Positions 18,045 to 28,105 are shown, counted from the first letter of the stretch. The stretch: DNA of 64,000 nucleotides from Paraburkholderia solitsugae (GCF_013177695.1 NZ_WOEY01000042.1:43534-107533), one strand, 5' to 3'. Notes: generated by a model not told the origin, from the sequence alone. Numbers and translations are program-made.

Positions 18045-18677
18045 ATGACTTACGCGGTCAAGGAAATCTTCTACACATTGCAGGGCGAGGGCGCGAATGC
18101 CGGGCGTCCGGCCGTGTTCTGCCGGTTCGCCGGCTGCAATCTGTGGTCGGGCCGCGAAGAAGATCGTGCCGAAGCCGTATGCCGCTTCTGCGATACGGAC
18201 TTTGTCGGGACTGACGGCGAGAACGGCGGCAAGTACCGCACGGCTGAAGAACTGGTGCAGATGATCGCGTCGCAATGGCCGGAAGGCGAGGGCGAGCGCT
18301 TCGTGGTGTGCACGGGCGGTGAACCAATGCTGCAGATCGACCAGCCGTTTGTCGACGCGCTGCACGCCGCTGGCTTCGAAATTGCTATCGAAACCAACGG
18401 CTCGCTGCCGGTACTCGAGACGATCGACTGGATCTGTGTGAGCCCGAAGGCCGACGCACCGCTCGTCGTCACCAAGGGCAACGAACTGAAGGTCGTGATT
18501 CCGCAGGACAACCAGCGCTTGTCCGAGTATGCGAAGCTCGACTTCGAGTATTTCCTCGTCCAGCCGATGGACGGCCCGTCGCGCGACCTCAACACGAAGC
18601 TCGCGATCGACTGGTGCAAACGCCATCCGCAATGGCGCCTGTCGATGCAGACCCACAAGTATCTGAACATTCCCTGA
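18045..18677 (+). CDS. queE: 7-carboxy-7-deazaguanine synthase QueE (radical SAM)
   Basis: Converts 6-carboxytetrahydropterin to 7-carboxy-7-deazaguanine. The 4Fe-4S cysteines are Cys31, Cys46 and Cys49, a C-x14-C-x2-C arrangement in place of the usual radical-SAM C-x3-C-x2-C. The same variant is described for the Burkholderia multivorans enzyme. Other features are GEGANAGRPAVFCRF near the N-terminus and the SAM-contact TGGEPML. 210 residues. It lies 92 bases after queC and six bases before queD. Confidence 0.96.
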   Translation: MTYAVKEIFYTLQGEGANAGRPAVFCRFAGCNLWSGREEDRAEAVCRFCDTDFVGTDGENGGKYRTAEELVQMIASQWPEGEGERFVVCTGGEPMLQIDQPFVDALHAAGFEIAIETNGSLPVLETIDWICVSPKADAPLVVTKGNELKVVIPQDNQRLSEYAKLDFEYFLVQPMDGPSRDLNTKLAIDWCKRHPQWRLSMQTHKYLNIP

Positions 18678-18683
18678 TTTGCC

Positions 18684-19130
18684 GTGCTGACGATTACACG
18701 AAAACTCGAATTCGACGCGGGCCACCGCATCCCCGATCACCGCAGCCAGTGCCGTAATCTGCACGGCCATCGCTATGTGCTCGAAATCACGCTGCAAGGC
18801 GACCTGGTCGACACCGAAGGTGCGCCGGATCGCGGCATGGTGATGGACTTCGCCGACGTGAAGTCGCTCGCGGTCGAGCATCTGGTCGACAAGTGGGACC
18901 ACGCGTTCCTCGTCTACGAAGGCGATACGCAGGTGCGCGGCTTTCTGGAAACCATGGCCGGTCACAAGACGGTCGTGCTCGATCGCATCCCCACTGTTGA
19001 AAATCTCGCCGCCGTTGCGTTCGATATCCTCGCGAACGTCTACGACGCGCATTACGGCGTGAATCTGCGTTTGCATAAGGTGCGTCTGTTCGAGACGCCG
19101 AACTGCTGGGCCGACGTGGTCCGCGACTGA
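18684..19130 (+). CDS. queD: 6-carboxy-5,6,7,8-tetrahydropterin synthase QueD
   Basis: First dedicated step to the deazaguanine, acting on 7,8-dihydroneopterin triphosphate. Zinc ligands are His14, His27 and His29 (AGHRIPDH, NLHGH) and the catalytic cysteine is Cys23. It starts with GTG six bases after the queE stop. At 148 residues it is slightly longer than E. coli QueD (about 120), because of inserted loops. Third gene of the que operon. Confidence 0.95.
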   Translation: MLTITRKLEFDAGHRIPDHRSQCRNLHGHRYVLEITLQGDLVDTEGAPDRGMVMDFADVKSLAVEHLVDKWDHAFLVYEGDTQVRGFLETMAGHKTVVLDRIPTVENLAAVAFDILANVYDAHYGVNLRLHKVRLFETPNCWADVVRD

Positions 19131-19189
19131 ACCCGGGCCGCACGACTTCATCCCGCGGCCCAACCCCCGCGTTATTGTCACGGTATGAT

Positions 19190-19212
19190 CGCTCCGATAA
19201 CCACACGGAGCG
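19190..19212 (+). repeat. Short inverted repeat upstream of the aldolase gene
   Basis: CGCTCCG (19190-19196) and CGGAGCG (19206-19212) form a perfect seven-base dyad about 135 bases before the aldolase start, just after TATGAT (19184-19189), which could be a -10 box. It may be a 5' UTR hairpin or an operator. Confidence 0.35.
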
Positions 19213-19344
19213 AGACATGCCGGTCACCGCATTGCGTTGCAGCAGGCATCCAGGCCACCACGGCCTTGGCGTTGGTTTGTTCTGCGACGCCAGTAGCCTC
19301 AACCGTGTTTCACGCGATGTGTCCCATCGCCAGGGAGCGCGGCA

Positions 19345-20127
19345 ATGAGTACCTTCACGAATCCCCTTAAACAACGTCTGAAAGAAGCCGATCCGCTGTT
19401 CGGCCTGTGGCTTTCGCTCGGCAGCGATGCTGCAGCCGAGGCGCTCGCGCATGCCGGTTTCGACTGGCTGCTGATCGACATGGAGCATGCGCCGAACGAT
19501 AGCGGCGACGTTACGTCGCAATTGCGCGCGATTGCCGCCGCGCATCTGCCGAGCGAGCCGGTCGTGCGCGTGCCCGCCAGCGAGCCGTGGCTCATCAAGC
19601 GCGTGCTGGACGCCGGCGCCCGCACGCTGATGTTCCCGAATATCGAAACGGCGGAAGAGGCGGCACAGGCCGTGCGTCTGACGCAGTATCCGACCGCCGA
19701 GGCGCTCGACGGTCAGCGCGGTGTGGCCGGCGCGGTGCGAGCGGCTGCGTACGGCATGCGGCGCGACTACGTGCAGACCGCCAACGCGCAGATCGCGACC
19801 ATCGTGCAGATCGAGTCGGCGCGCGGCTTGCAGGAGGTGGAGAAGATCGCGGCGACGCCGGGCGTCGATTGCCTGTTCGTCGGACCGGCCGATCTGGCTG
19901 CGAGCCTCGGCCACCTCGGCGATTCGAAGCATGCCGACGTGCAGGCGGCGATGGCGCGTATCGTCAGCGCCGCCGACAAAGCCGGTATCGCCACCGGAAT
20001 TTTTGCTATGGATGCCGCGAGCGCAAAGCAGTCTCGCGATGCCGGTTTTCGTTTTATCGCCCTGGCCGCCGACGTCATGTGGATGTTGCGCGCGACCCGC
20101 CAGGCGTTGCAGGAGGTGAGGACATGA
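19345..20127 (+). CDS. HpcH/HpaI-family class II aldolase
   Basis: Metal-dependent pyruvate aldolase of the HpaI/GarL family (260 residues, TIM barrel). Family motifs seen are GLWLSLGS, DWLLIDMEHAPND, metal-ligand Glu in IVQIESARGLQEVEKIA and DCLFVGPADLAASLG. Likely substrates are 4-hydroxy-2-oxoheptane-1,7-dioate, 2-keto-3-deoxy sugar acids or similar 4-hydroxy-2-oxo acids; no catabolic neighbour narrows this. GGGAG lies eight bases before the ATG. Its stop overlaps the start of the Sel1-repeat gene (ATGA), so the two are translationally coupled. Confidence 0.9.
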   Translation: MSTFTNPLKQRLKEADPLFGLWLSLGSDAAAEALAHAGFDWLLIDMEHAPNDSGDVTSQLRAIAAAHLPSEPVVRVPASEPWLIKRVLDAGARTLMFPNIETAEEAAQAVRLTQYPTAEALDGQRGVAGAVRAAAYGMRRDYVQTANAQIATIVQIESARGLQEVEKIAATPGVDCLFVGPADLAASLGHLGDSKHADVQAAMARIVSAADKAGIATGIFAMDAASAKQSRDAGFRFIALAADVMWMLRATRQALQEVRT

Positions 20128-20828
20128 CGGGGATGGTGCAGTGCGTCGCGATGCGTCTGACGGTCGCAGCGGCGTTGATGGTGGGTGTGACGGCGTATGC
20201 GCAGGACAATCACGTCGCGAAGTCGAACGATCCGGAGACGCAAACCGCGGTCGCCGATTACAACGCCGGCAATCTGGGCCAGGCGCTTGCCGAGTTCCAT
20301 AAAGCGGCCGAGCGCGGCAGCCGGCTTGCCGAGTTCAACTACGCGATGATGCTGCTCAACGGTGAAGGCACCCCAGCCAACGTCGACGAAGGCAAGAAGT
20401 GGCTGCGCAAAGCCGCCGACGCCAACATGTCGCACGCGCAGTACGTGTACGGCAAGATGTACGACGATGGCGAGTTCGTTGGACGTGATCCGGTCGAGGC
20501 GCATCGCTGGTTCCTGAAGGCCGCGCAGCAGGGGCACGTGCAGGCCGAACTCGCGCTGGCCAACCAGTTCCTCGATGGCCGCGGCACGGCGCGCGATAAC
20601 CAGCAGGCGTTCGTCTGGTACAAGAAGGCCGCGCAAGGCGGCGACATGACCGCGCAGTATGTGACCGGCTCGTTCTATGAGCGCGGTGGCGACGGCGTGG
20701 ACAAGAATCTGAACGTGGCGCGCGCGTACTACGCGGCAGCGGCGGCACAGGGCGATCCGGCGGCGAAGCTCAAGTATCAGCAACTGAGCGCGCAATTGCG
20801 GGATCAACACGAGGTCAAACCGCAATAA
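20124..20828 (+). CDS. Secreted Sel1-like repeat protein
   Basis: 234 residues. An N-terminal signal peptide (MRLTVAAALMVGVTAYAQ region) is followed by four to five Sel1/TPR-like helical repeats (for example AEFNYAMMLLNGEGTPANVD, AQYVYGKMYDDGEFV, AELALANQFLDGRGT, AQYVTGSFYERGGDGV). Such repeats are protein-binding scaffolds; the partner is unknown. The ATG at 20124 overlaps the aldolase stop and has AGGTGAGG upstream; a longer frame from 19587 is only the shadow of the aldolase gene. A strong terminator follows directly. Confidence 0.85.
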   Translation: MTGMVQCVAMRLTVAAALMVGVTAYAQDNHVAKSNDPETQTAVADYNAGNLGQALAEFHKAAERGSRLAEFNYAMMLLNGEGTPANVDEGKKWLRKAADANMSHAQYVYGKMYDDGEFVGRDPVEAHRWFLKAAQQGHVQAELALANQFLDGRGTARDNQQAFVWYKKAAQGGDMTAQYVTGSFYERGGDGVDKNLNVARAYYAAAAAQGDPAAKLKYQQLSAQLRDQHEVKPQ

Positions 20829-20831
20829 ATG

Positions 20832-20866
20832 AAAAAGGGGCGCTCCTGACGGTGCGCCCCTTTTGT
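20832..20866 (+). terminator. Terminator after the Sel1-repeat gene
   Basis: AAAAGGGGCGC / GCGCCCCTTTT stem with T run, four bases after the stop codon. A-rich on the left and T-rich on the right, so it could also serve the opposite strand. Confidence 0.85.
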
Positions 20867-20969
20867 TTATCCAGCCTTCTTTCTGTAGCCTGCTTTGACT
20901 TTGCGTTATTCGGCTTCGCGTCCGTCGGTTATATAGCCTTCGGCTCCGCGGTCCGAGCCCTGCGCCGCG

Positions 20970-22118
20970 CTAACTCTGCATCAACCGCTTCTGCCGCGCG
21001 ACGTTCATGATGAGGCCGATCGCTACCCCTAGCGTAGTCAGCGCAGTGCCGCCGTAACTCATGAATGGCAGCGGCACGCCCACCACCGGCAAGATCCCGC
21101 TCACCATGCCGATGTTGACGAACGCGTAGGTGAAGAACGCCATCGTCAGCGATCCGGCCAGCAGCCGCCCAAACAGCGTCGCTCCATTCGCCGCGATAAA
21201 CAGCCCGCGCGCGATCAGCAGCATATAAAGCGTGAGCAGCACGATCCCGCCCGCCAGCCCGAACTCCTCGGAAAATACCGCGAAGATGAAGTCGGTGTGC
21301 TTCTCAGGGATGAACTCCAGATGGGCCTGGGTACCCTTGAGCCAGCCCTTGCCGAGTGGGCCGCCCGAGCCGATTGCAATCACCGCCTGGATCGTGTGGA
21401 AACCCTTGCCGAGCGGATCGGACGTCGGATCGAGCAGCGTACAGATACGATGCTTCTGATAATCGTGCATCAGCGGCCACTGCACTTCCGGCTGACAGAT
21501 CTTGTCCTGGAACACCGCGATCGAAGCGACCGCGATCACACCCGCAATCAGCACCGGCACGATCAGCTTGAAACTGAGCCCCGCGAAATAAATCACGAAA
21601 AAGCCGGCTGCAAATACCAGCACGGCGGTGCCAAGGTCAGGCTGCTTGGCGATCAAGCCGACCGGGACAATCAGGATCAGGAAGCCGACCAGAAAGTCGT
21701 ACCAGCGCATGACGCCTTCGCGGCGCTGGTAGTACCAGGCGAGCATCAACGGTGTAGCGATCTTCAGAATCTCCGATGGCTGGATCACCACGCCGACGTT
21801 GATCCAGCGCTTCGCACCCTTGCGCGTGAGGCCGAACATCGCCACGGCAACCAGTAACGCGATCCCGAATGTATAGAGCGGGAGCGCGAAGCGCATCAGC
21901 GTGGTGGGCGGCACATTGGCCAGTGCCCACATCAGCACGAACGTCAGCATGATGTTGCGCAGTTGATCTTCCACCCGGCCGGGCATGTCCAGCGTCGCGC
22001 TGTATAGCGTGACGATGCCGACGCACAGGAGCAGAAACACGATCAGGGCGAGTGGCCGGTCGAAGCCCACGAACATCCGCTTGATGCGGTCGAGCCAGGC
22101 GCGCTTGTCGAATTGCAT
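20970..22118 (-). CDS. rodA: Rod-shape SEDS glycosyltransferase RodA
   Basis: Inner-membrane peptidoglycan polymerase of the elongasome, paired with PBP2. About ten membrane helices are visible in 382 residues, with the SEDS segments KQPDLGTAVLVFAAGFF and GGPLGKGWLKGTQ...HLEFIPEKHTDF. The start at 22118 (MQFDKRAWLDR) has AAGGAG eight bases upstream; the much longer open frame runs through mrdA in another phase and is Arg-rich shadow sequence. It lies ten bases after mrdA and is the last gene of the mreBCD-mrdA-rodA cluster. Confidence 0.97.
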   Translation of the reverse strand: MQFDKRAWLDRIKRMFVGFDRPLALIVFLLLCVGIVTLYSATLDMPGRVEDQLRNIMLTFVLMWALANVPPTTLMRFALPLYTFGIALLVAVAMFGLTRKGAKRWINVGVVIQPSEILKIATPLMLAWYYQRREGVMRWYDFLVGFLILIVPVGLIAKQPDLGTAVLVFAAGFFVIYFAGLSFKLIVPVLIAGVIAVASIAVFQDKICQPEVQWPLMHDYQKHRICTLLDPTSDPLGKGFHTIQAVIAIGSGGPLGKGWLKGTQAHLEFIPEKHTDFIFAVFSEEFGLAGGIVLLTLYMLLIARGLFIAANGATLFGRLLAGSLTMAFFTYAFVNIGMVSGILPVVGVPLPFMSYGGTALTTLGVAIGLIMNVARQKRLMQS

Positions 22119-22128
22119 GCCTTTCTCC

Positions 22129-24450
22129 TTACTCGTCGATGCCGCCGGAAACCGGCTGGCGTGGCGACGTAGGCTGAATGCTGTCATCCCGCGACGGGGC
22201 GGCGGCGGTCGGTACCGGTTCGCTGCTCGGGCGGGGTTTGTGCGGGACGCCGGATTTACGCGGCGCCGGGTTCTTTGCGGTGTCGGACGCGGATGCCGAT
22301 ACGGCAACGGCCGCCGACGCGCCGGAAGCAGCAGCCGCAGCCGTAGGTGCCGATGCAGCGGCCGCAGACGATGCAGCCGCCGCAGCAGAAGCCGCCGCTG
22401 CGGCCGAAGCCGCACCCGGAATCGGCAGTGCCGTGAATCCCGCGGCGATCTTGACCGGCTGCGCCACGTCTTGCGGCGCTGGTGCGCCACCCACTTCAGG
22501 CGCGGACGCATCCGGGGTCGCCGAGGCTGCCGCCTCGACAGCAGCCGCTTCAGCGCCGGGCTTGTTCTTCCCGACCAGGTAGTAGTCGAGCACACGCCGC
22601 GCGATCGGGCCGGCCGCTTCCGCGCCCCAGCCGCCGTTTTCGACGATCAGTGCGAGCGCGATCTTCGGTTGCTCGGCAGGCGCGAAGGCGATGAAGAGCG
22701 CGTGGTCGCGCAGATGTTCGGCGATCGCGTGGCCTTTGTAGTTCGCGCCTTGCAGTGAGTAGACCTGCGCCGTACCTGTTTTTCCGGCCGCCTGATACGG
22801 TGCGCCGATGAACAGCTTCGACGCCGTGCCGTTGGTCACGACGCCTACCATTGCACGCTTGATGATGTCGATGTCCGATTGCTTGACGGCGATCTTGTCG
22901 CTCGGATCGCGCACGACCGGGCGCGTCTCTTTCGTGATCGGATTTTCGATGTCGCGCACGAGGTGCGGCTTCATCACGACGCCATTGTTGGCGAGCGTGG
23001 CGGTGGCATGGGCGAGCTGGAGAATGGTGAACGAGTTGTAGCCCTGGCCGATGCCCAGGCTGATCGTTTCGCCTTCATACCAGCGCTGTTGCTCGGGCTT
23101 GCGGTACGCCTTGCGCTTCCAGTCTGTCGACGGCAGGATGCCGCGCGCCTCGCCCGAAATGTCGATCCCGGTGATCTGGCCAAAGCCCCACGGCTTCATG
23201 AAGTTGGCGATGTTGTTGACGCCGAGATCGTGCGCGAGCATGTAGAAATACGTGTCGTTCGACACCACGATCGCGCGATTCATGTCGACCCAGCCCTGGC
23301 CGGAGCGCACGTCGTTGCGGAACGTATGGCCGCCGAAGGTGTACGAGCCCGGATCCTGGAAGCCCCAGCCCGGCGTGCGCTTATGCAGCGTCAGCGCGGC
23401 GAGCGCCATGAACGGCTTGTAGGTCGAGCCCGGCGGATAGGTGCCGTGCAGCGGCCGGTTCAGGAGCGGATGGTCGGGCGAGTTGTTGAGATCGTCCCAG
23501 GTCTGCTGATCGATGCCATCGACAAACGAATTCGGATCGAAGCTCGGCGCTGACACGAACGCGAGCACGTCGCCGGTTGCCGGCTCGATCGCGACCAGCG
23601 CCCCGCGGCGGCCCGCGAAGGCCTGCTCGGCGACCTGCTGCAGGCCGATGTCGATCGACAGTTCAAGGTTATTGCCCGGCGTTGCCTGGGTGCGCGACAG
23701 CGTGCGTACGGGCCGGCCACCCGCAGTCACTTCGACTTCCTCAAAACCGGTCTGGCCGTGCAGCTCCGTCTCGTAGCTCTGCTCGACGCCGATCTTGCCG
23801 ATGTAGTCAGTGCCCTTGTAGTTGTTCGCGTCGAGGCGCGGATCGTAGTGGTCCGGATCGCTGTCGTTCTGGTCGCTGGCGTCGTCGATGCGGTCCTGAT
23901 CGCGCTGCGAAATCCGGCCGATATAGCCGATCACGTGCGCCGCGGTCGGTCCGAGCGGGTACTGGCGGAACAGGCGTGCGCGCACTTCCACGCCCGGAAA
24001 GCGGAAGCGTTGCGCGGTGAAGCGCGCGACTTCGTCATCGGTGAGGCGGGTCCGGATCGGCAGGCTCTCGAAGTTCTTCGAGTCTTCCTGCAGCTTCTTG
24101 AAGCGGCGCCGGTCGCGTGCATCGATCGAGACCACGGTGGCCAGGTTGTCGATCACGTTTTCGAGCGTGTCGTTCAGCTTCGACGGGGTGATTTCGAGCG
24201 TATAAGCCGAGTAGTTCTTGGCCAGCACCACGCCGTTACGGTCGGTGATGATGCCTCGGTTCGGCACGATCGGTGCCACCGAGATGCGGTTTTCGTCGGC
24301 TTGCAGCGAGTACTTGCTGTAGTGCCAGACCTGCAGGACCAGGAAACGGAAGCCGATCAGCCCGAAGCAGACGAACACGAACACGCCCGCCGCCGCGACG
24401 CGCAGGCGGAACTTCGAGAGCTGTTGCTGAGTGTCCTTGAATTCGGTCAT
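22129..24450 (-). CDS. mrdA: Penicillin-binding protein 2
   Basis: Transpeptidase that crosslinks peptidoglycan during rod elongation. One N-terminal membrane anchor (about residues 18-40), a PBP dimerisation domain, then the transpeptidase: SxxK in PPGSTYKPFMA, SxN in VVSNDTYFYM, KTGT in AGKTGTAQVY. The ATG at 24450 (MTEFKDTQQQ) is preferred over an in-frame TTG 12 bases upstream; neither has a strong ribosome site. At 773 residues it is about 130 longer than E. coli PBP2, because of an Ala-rich tail from about residue 640 that includes long Ala/Ser runs and ends Pro/Ser-rich. Confidence 0.96.
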   Translation of the reverse strand: MTEFKDTQQQLSKFRLRVAAAGVFVFVCFGLIGFRFLVLQVWHYSKYSLQADENRISVAPIVPNRGIITDRNGVVLAKNYSAYTLEITPSKLNDTLENVIDNLATVVSIDARDRRRFKKLQEDSKNFESLPIRTRLTDDEVARFTAQRFRFPGVEVRARLFRQYPLGPTAAHVIGYIGRISQRDQDRIDDASDQNDSDPDHYDPRLDANNYKGTDYIGKIGVEQSYETELHGQTGFEEVEVTAGGRPVRTLSRTQATPGNNLELSIDIGLQQVAEQAFAGRRGALVAIEPATGDVLAFVSAPSFDPNSFVDGIDQQTWDDLNNSPDHPLLNRPLHGTYPPGSTYKPFMALAALTLHKRTPGWGFQDPGSYTFGGHTFRNDVRSGQGWVDMNRAIVVSNDTYFYMLAHDLGVNNIANFMKPWGFGQITGIDISGEARGILPSTDWKRKAYRKPEQQRWYEGETISLGIGQGYNSFTILQLAHATATLANNGVVMKPHLVRDIENPITKETRPVVRDPSDKIAVKQSDIDIIKRAMVGVVTNGTASKLFIGAPYQAAGKTGTAQVYSLQGANYKGHAIAEHLRDHALFIAFAPAEQPKIALALIVENGGWGAEAAGPIARRVLDYYLVGKNKPGAEAAAVEAAASATPDASAPEVGGAPAPQDVAQPVKIAAGFTALPIPGAASAAAAASAAAAASSAAAASAPTAAAAASGASAAVAVSASASDTAKNPAPRKSGVPHKPRPSSEPVPTAAAPSRDDSIQPTSPRQPVSGGIDE

Positions 24451-24591
24451 GCGATTCTGCAAAAGGCCGCGTGACGGCCATCATGAGTGTGCGCCCAAAC
24501 CGGCCGGAGCCGGGAGGCATGAACAGCGATGCGCGTCGAGCGGGCCGGGTGCCTGCGTTCCATCGGAACGGCCGGCGGGCTCGATGCGTGT

Positions 24592-25104
24592 TTAAATCGG
24601 CCGCGTATCGTCCGGATCAGCCGGGCGGCGCTGCGGCATCAGCAGCAGCATGCTCGCGACCGGCCACAGCGCGGCTTCGACGAAGCCGTCGATCAGGTAA
24701 CCCCAGCCCGGAAACGCCGCGCCCGTCAGCAGACGGATCACGAACGGCACCAGTTGCGCGACGACCAGCAGTGGCATCACCGCGAAGGTCTGCACGCCGA
24801 GCGACATCCACAGCACCCGGCGATGGATCGTAATCGCGCCATACGACAACAACGTATACGCCAGCGCGTGCTCGCCGAGCAGGCTGGCGTTGTGCACGTC
24901 CATCAGCAAGCCGAGAAAGAACGCGATGCCCATACCGACCTTGCGCGGCTGATGCACGTTCCAGAACAGCAGCACAAGCGCCACGAAGTCCGGCACGCCG
25001 GCGAGGCGTCCCCACGGCATCAGGTTCAGCAAGAACGCGGCAGCGAGGCTGAACGAGATGAAGTAGGGATTGACCGGCTGCAGGATGTATTGCGGACGGT
25101 TCAT
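24592..25104 (-). CDS. mreD: Rod-shape-determining protein MreD
   Basis: Small inner-membrane elongasome protein (170 residues) with about five membrane helices. It begins MNRPQYILQPVNPYF and contains VALVLLFWNVHQPRKVGMG and FLLGLLMDVHNASLLGEHAL-type segments usual for the family. The start overlaps the mreC stop by four bases. A gap of 141 bases separates it from mrdA, in which I see no gene. Confidence 0.94.
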   Translation of the reverse strand: MNRPQYILQPVNPYFISFSLAAAFLLNLMPWGRLAGVPDFVALVLLFWNVHQPRKVGMGIAFFLGLLMDVHNASLLGEHALAYTLLSYGAITIHRRVLWMSLGVQTFAVMPLLVVAQLVPFVIRLLTGAAFPGWGYLIDGFVEAALWPVASMLLLMPQRRPADPDDTRPI

Positions 25105-26228
25105 GGCTGGGCCCCCGGCGTGGCTTGCGGCTTCGCGCTCTTGTCAGCGGCCGGTTTCTTCTCGGCGGCGGCTTTCTTTTCCGCGGCAGTGGCTTTGGCC
25201 GACGGTTTTTCAGTTGCCTTGGCAGCTGCGGTGGGCTTTTCAGCAGGCTTCGCAGCGGCGGCGGGCTTTTCTGCGGTCTTGGCGGCGGATTTATCCGCTG
25301 CGGCCTTGCTGTCCGTGGGTTTGCCGCTCTTCTTCGCTTTCGCGTCCTTGGCGGTCGTGGCCGCATCGGGTTCTTCCGCCGGACGCGGCGGCACATTGTT
25401 CAGATAGTGCAGCACCAGTAGCTGACGCGCGCCGCGCACGGGCGCCACCGGCAAGCAGATCACGCGCGCGAACGCCGTATCGGCCTGTTTGTCGACCCGC
25501 ACGACCTTGGCGACCGGCAGCCCCGGCGGATAAACGCCGTCGAGCCCGCTGGTGACGAGTTCGTCGCCGGTTTGCACGTCGGCGCTAATCGGCACGAAAC
25601 GCAGATCGAGCGTATCGCCCTTCGGCGTGCCGTAAATCACGCTGCGCAAGCCGGTGCGCACGATCTGCACGGGCACGGCCTGGTCCTTGTCGGTGAGCAG
25701 CGTCACTTCGGCTTGCAGCGGAAACACGCGCGTGACCTGGCCGATCACGCCATCTTCATTGACGACCGGCGAACCGTCCTGGACGCCTTGCTGCGCGCCG
25801 CGGCCGATCACGACCTTCTGCGTGAACGGATCGCGCGTGTCGTACTGGATTTCAGCAGGCAGCGATTGCGTGGTCGAGCGCTGCGAGAGTTGCAGCAGCG
25901 CGCGCAAATGGGCGTTTTCGGCCGCCAGTTCGGCGGCCGTATTGGCTTGCTGCGAGAGCTGAAGATCTTTGGTGCGCAGCTTGTCGTTTTCTTGGCGCAG
26001 CGTGGCGCTGGTCACGGCCAGGTCGGCCGCGCCCATGAAGATGTCGCGCGGCACGAGGGCTGCGCGTTGCAACGGATAAAGACCCGCGCCGAGCACGCCG
26101 CGAACGATTTCGAGCGTCTTGAAGCGTGCGTCGGAGATCAGCAGGGCGAGCGCCAGCACGACGAAAAACACTAGCCGTGCGAGGGCGGACGGGCCTTGCT
26201 TGAACAGGGGCGGCGGACTGTATTCCAT
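25101..26228 (-). CDS. mreC: Rod-shape-determining protein MreC
   Basis: Bitopic membrane protein linking MreB to the periplasmic elongasome and PBP2. One N-terminal membrane helix (about residues 18-40), a coiled coil (LRQENDKLRTKDLQLSQQ, about 75-115), then the paired beta-barrel domain (DPFTQKVVIGRG to about 280). The last 90 residues are Lys/Ala-rich (AKATEKPSAKA-type steps); MreC proteins usually end near residue 280-300. Its stop codon overlaps the mreD start. The 152 bases between mreB and mreC hold no gene. Confidence 0.96.
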   Translation of the reverse strand: MEYSPPPLFKQGPSALARLVFFVVLALALLISDARFKTLEIVRGVLGAGLYPLQRAALVPRDIFMGAADLAVTSATLRQENDKLRTKDLQLSQQANTAAELAAENAHLRALLQLSQRSTTQSLPAEIQYDTRDPFTQKVVIGRGAQQGVQDGSPVVNEDGVIGQVTRVFPLQAEVTLLTDKDQAVPVQIVRTGLRSVIYGTPKGDTLDLRFVPISADVQTGDELVTSGLDGVYPPGLPVAKVVRVDKQADTAFARVICLPVAPVRGARQLLVLHYLNNVPPRPAEEPDAATTAKDAKAKKSGKPTDSKAAADKSAAKTAEKPAAAAKPAEKPTAAAKATEKPSAKATAAEKKAAAEKKPAADKSAKPQATPGAQP

Positions 26229-26381
26229 GGTCGGCGCCGGGGGCGTGAGCGGTTGGGTGAGACGGCGGCGCGCGAGGGACGCGCGTTCAGCGCGCGGAGG
26301 CTGGCAGGCCCAGCCAACGGCAAACCGGCCCGCAAGGGGCCGTTTGCCTGATCCGCGCTACTGACATGGAGACGGGCTCGC

Positions 26382-27425
<1,044 letters not shown>

Positions 27426-27805
27426 TCAAAATCCTGTCTCGCTTGGGGCCGGCCCTCGCAACGGTTGCGCAGGGCGGCAGCGGAAAAAATAACAGCTTCA
27501 ACCGGGCGGATGCGGCGCCACAGGAACTTGAAGCTGCGAGGGAGTCTACCGGAGGCCGGTGCAAGGCCAAGTCAGAAAAATCCGAACTATCTTTGGGAAT
27601 TGTTCAGAAAGGCCTTGGTAAGTCGGTCCGGGTTTGGGTCGAACGCGTAATGATACCTTATAATTTTGGATGTTTTGAAGGAAACGGACGGCACTTTTTG
27701 CCGCCGCTGACCCCTTTTTCGAGGTCTTCCTCCAGTGTCGTAACCCGCTGTCGCAGCATCGTTTTTCCCGCGCTGCGGCGGTCCACCACATTTTCCGGTG
27801 ACTGC
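27426..27805. other. mreB-gatC divergent promoter region
   Basis: 380 bases without a gene between divergent mreB and gatC. An AT-rich island centred at 27650-27680 contains TATAAT (27659-27664) on the plus strand; the best -35 match, TTGGGT (27634-27639), is 19 bases away, which is long. On the minus strand TTCAAA and TATCAT are 18 bases apart in the same island and could drive mreB. The open frame reaching back to 27443 lacks a conserved N-terminus and a ribosome site. Confidence 0.4.
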
Positions 27806-28105
27806 ATGGCTCTGACCCTGACCGATGTTAAACGCATCGCGCACCTCGCGCGGCTCGAACTGGCTGACGCCGACGCTGAGCACACGCTTGCCCAGCTCAA
27901 TGATTTCTTCGGCCTCGTCGAGCAAATGCAGGCGGTCGATACCACCTGCATCGCCCCGCTTGCCCATCCGATCGAGCAGATCGAAGACGTCGCGCTGCGC
28001 CTGCGTGACGATGCGGTGACCGAAACGGTCGACCGTGAAGCTTTCCAGCGCCCGGCGCCGGCCGTGCAAGACGGCCTGTACCTCGTGCCGAAAGTGATCG
28101 AGTAA
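27806..28105 (+). CDS. gatC: Asp/Glu-tRNA amidotransferase subunit C
   Basis: 99-residue subunit that holds the GatA-GatB complex together. [20 protein letters not shown] is a typical N-terminus and the C-terminal [10 protein letters not shown]...LYLVPKVIE is the GatC signature. The ATG at 27806 is selected by family length; the ribosome site (CGGTGA) is weak. First gene of gatC-gatA-gatB, with gatA 31 bases downstream. Confidence 0.96.
   Translation: MALTLTDVKRIAHLARLELADADAEHTLAQLNDFFGLVEQMQAVDTTCIAPLAHPIEQIEDVALRLRDDAVTETVDREAFQRPAPAVQDGLYLVPKVIE

Noticed and set aside
22178..22582. Ala-rich plus-strand frame
   Set aside because: Antisense image of the Ala-rich PBP2 tail.
22119..22595. 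N-terminal extension of rodA
   Set aside because: Arg/Leu/Pro repeat produced by the mrdA tail in another frame. The AAGGAG site and family N-terminus place the rodA start at 22118.
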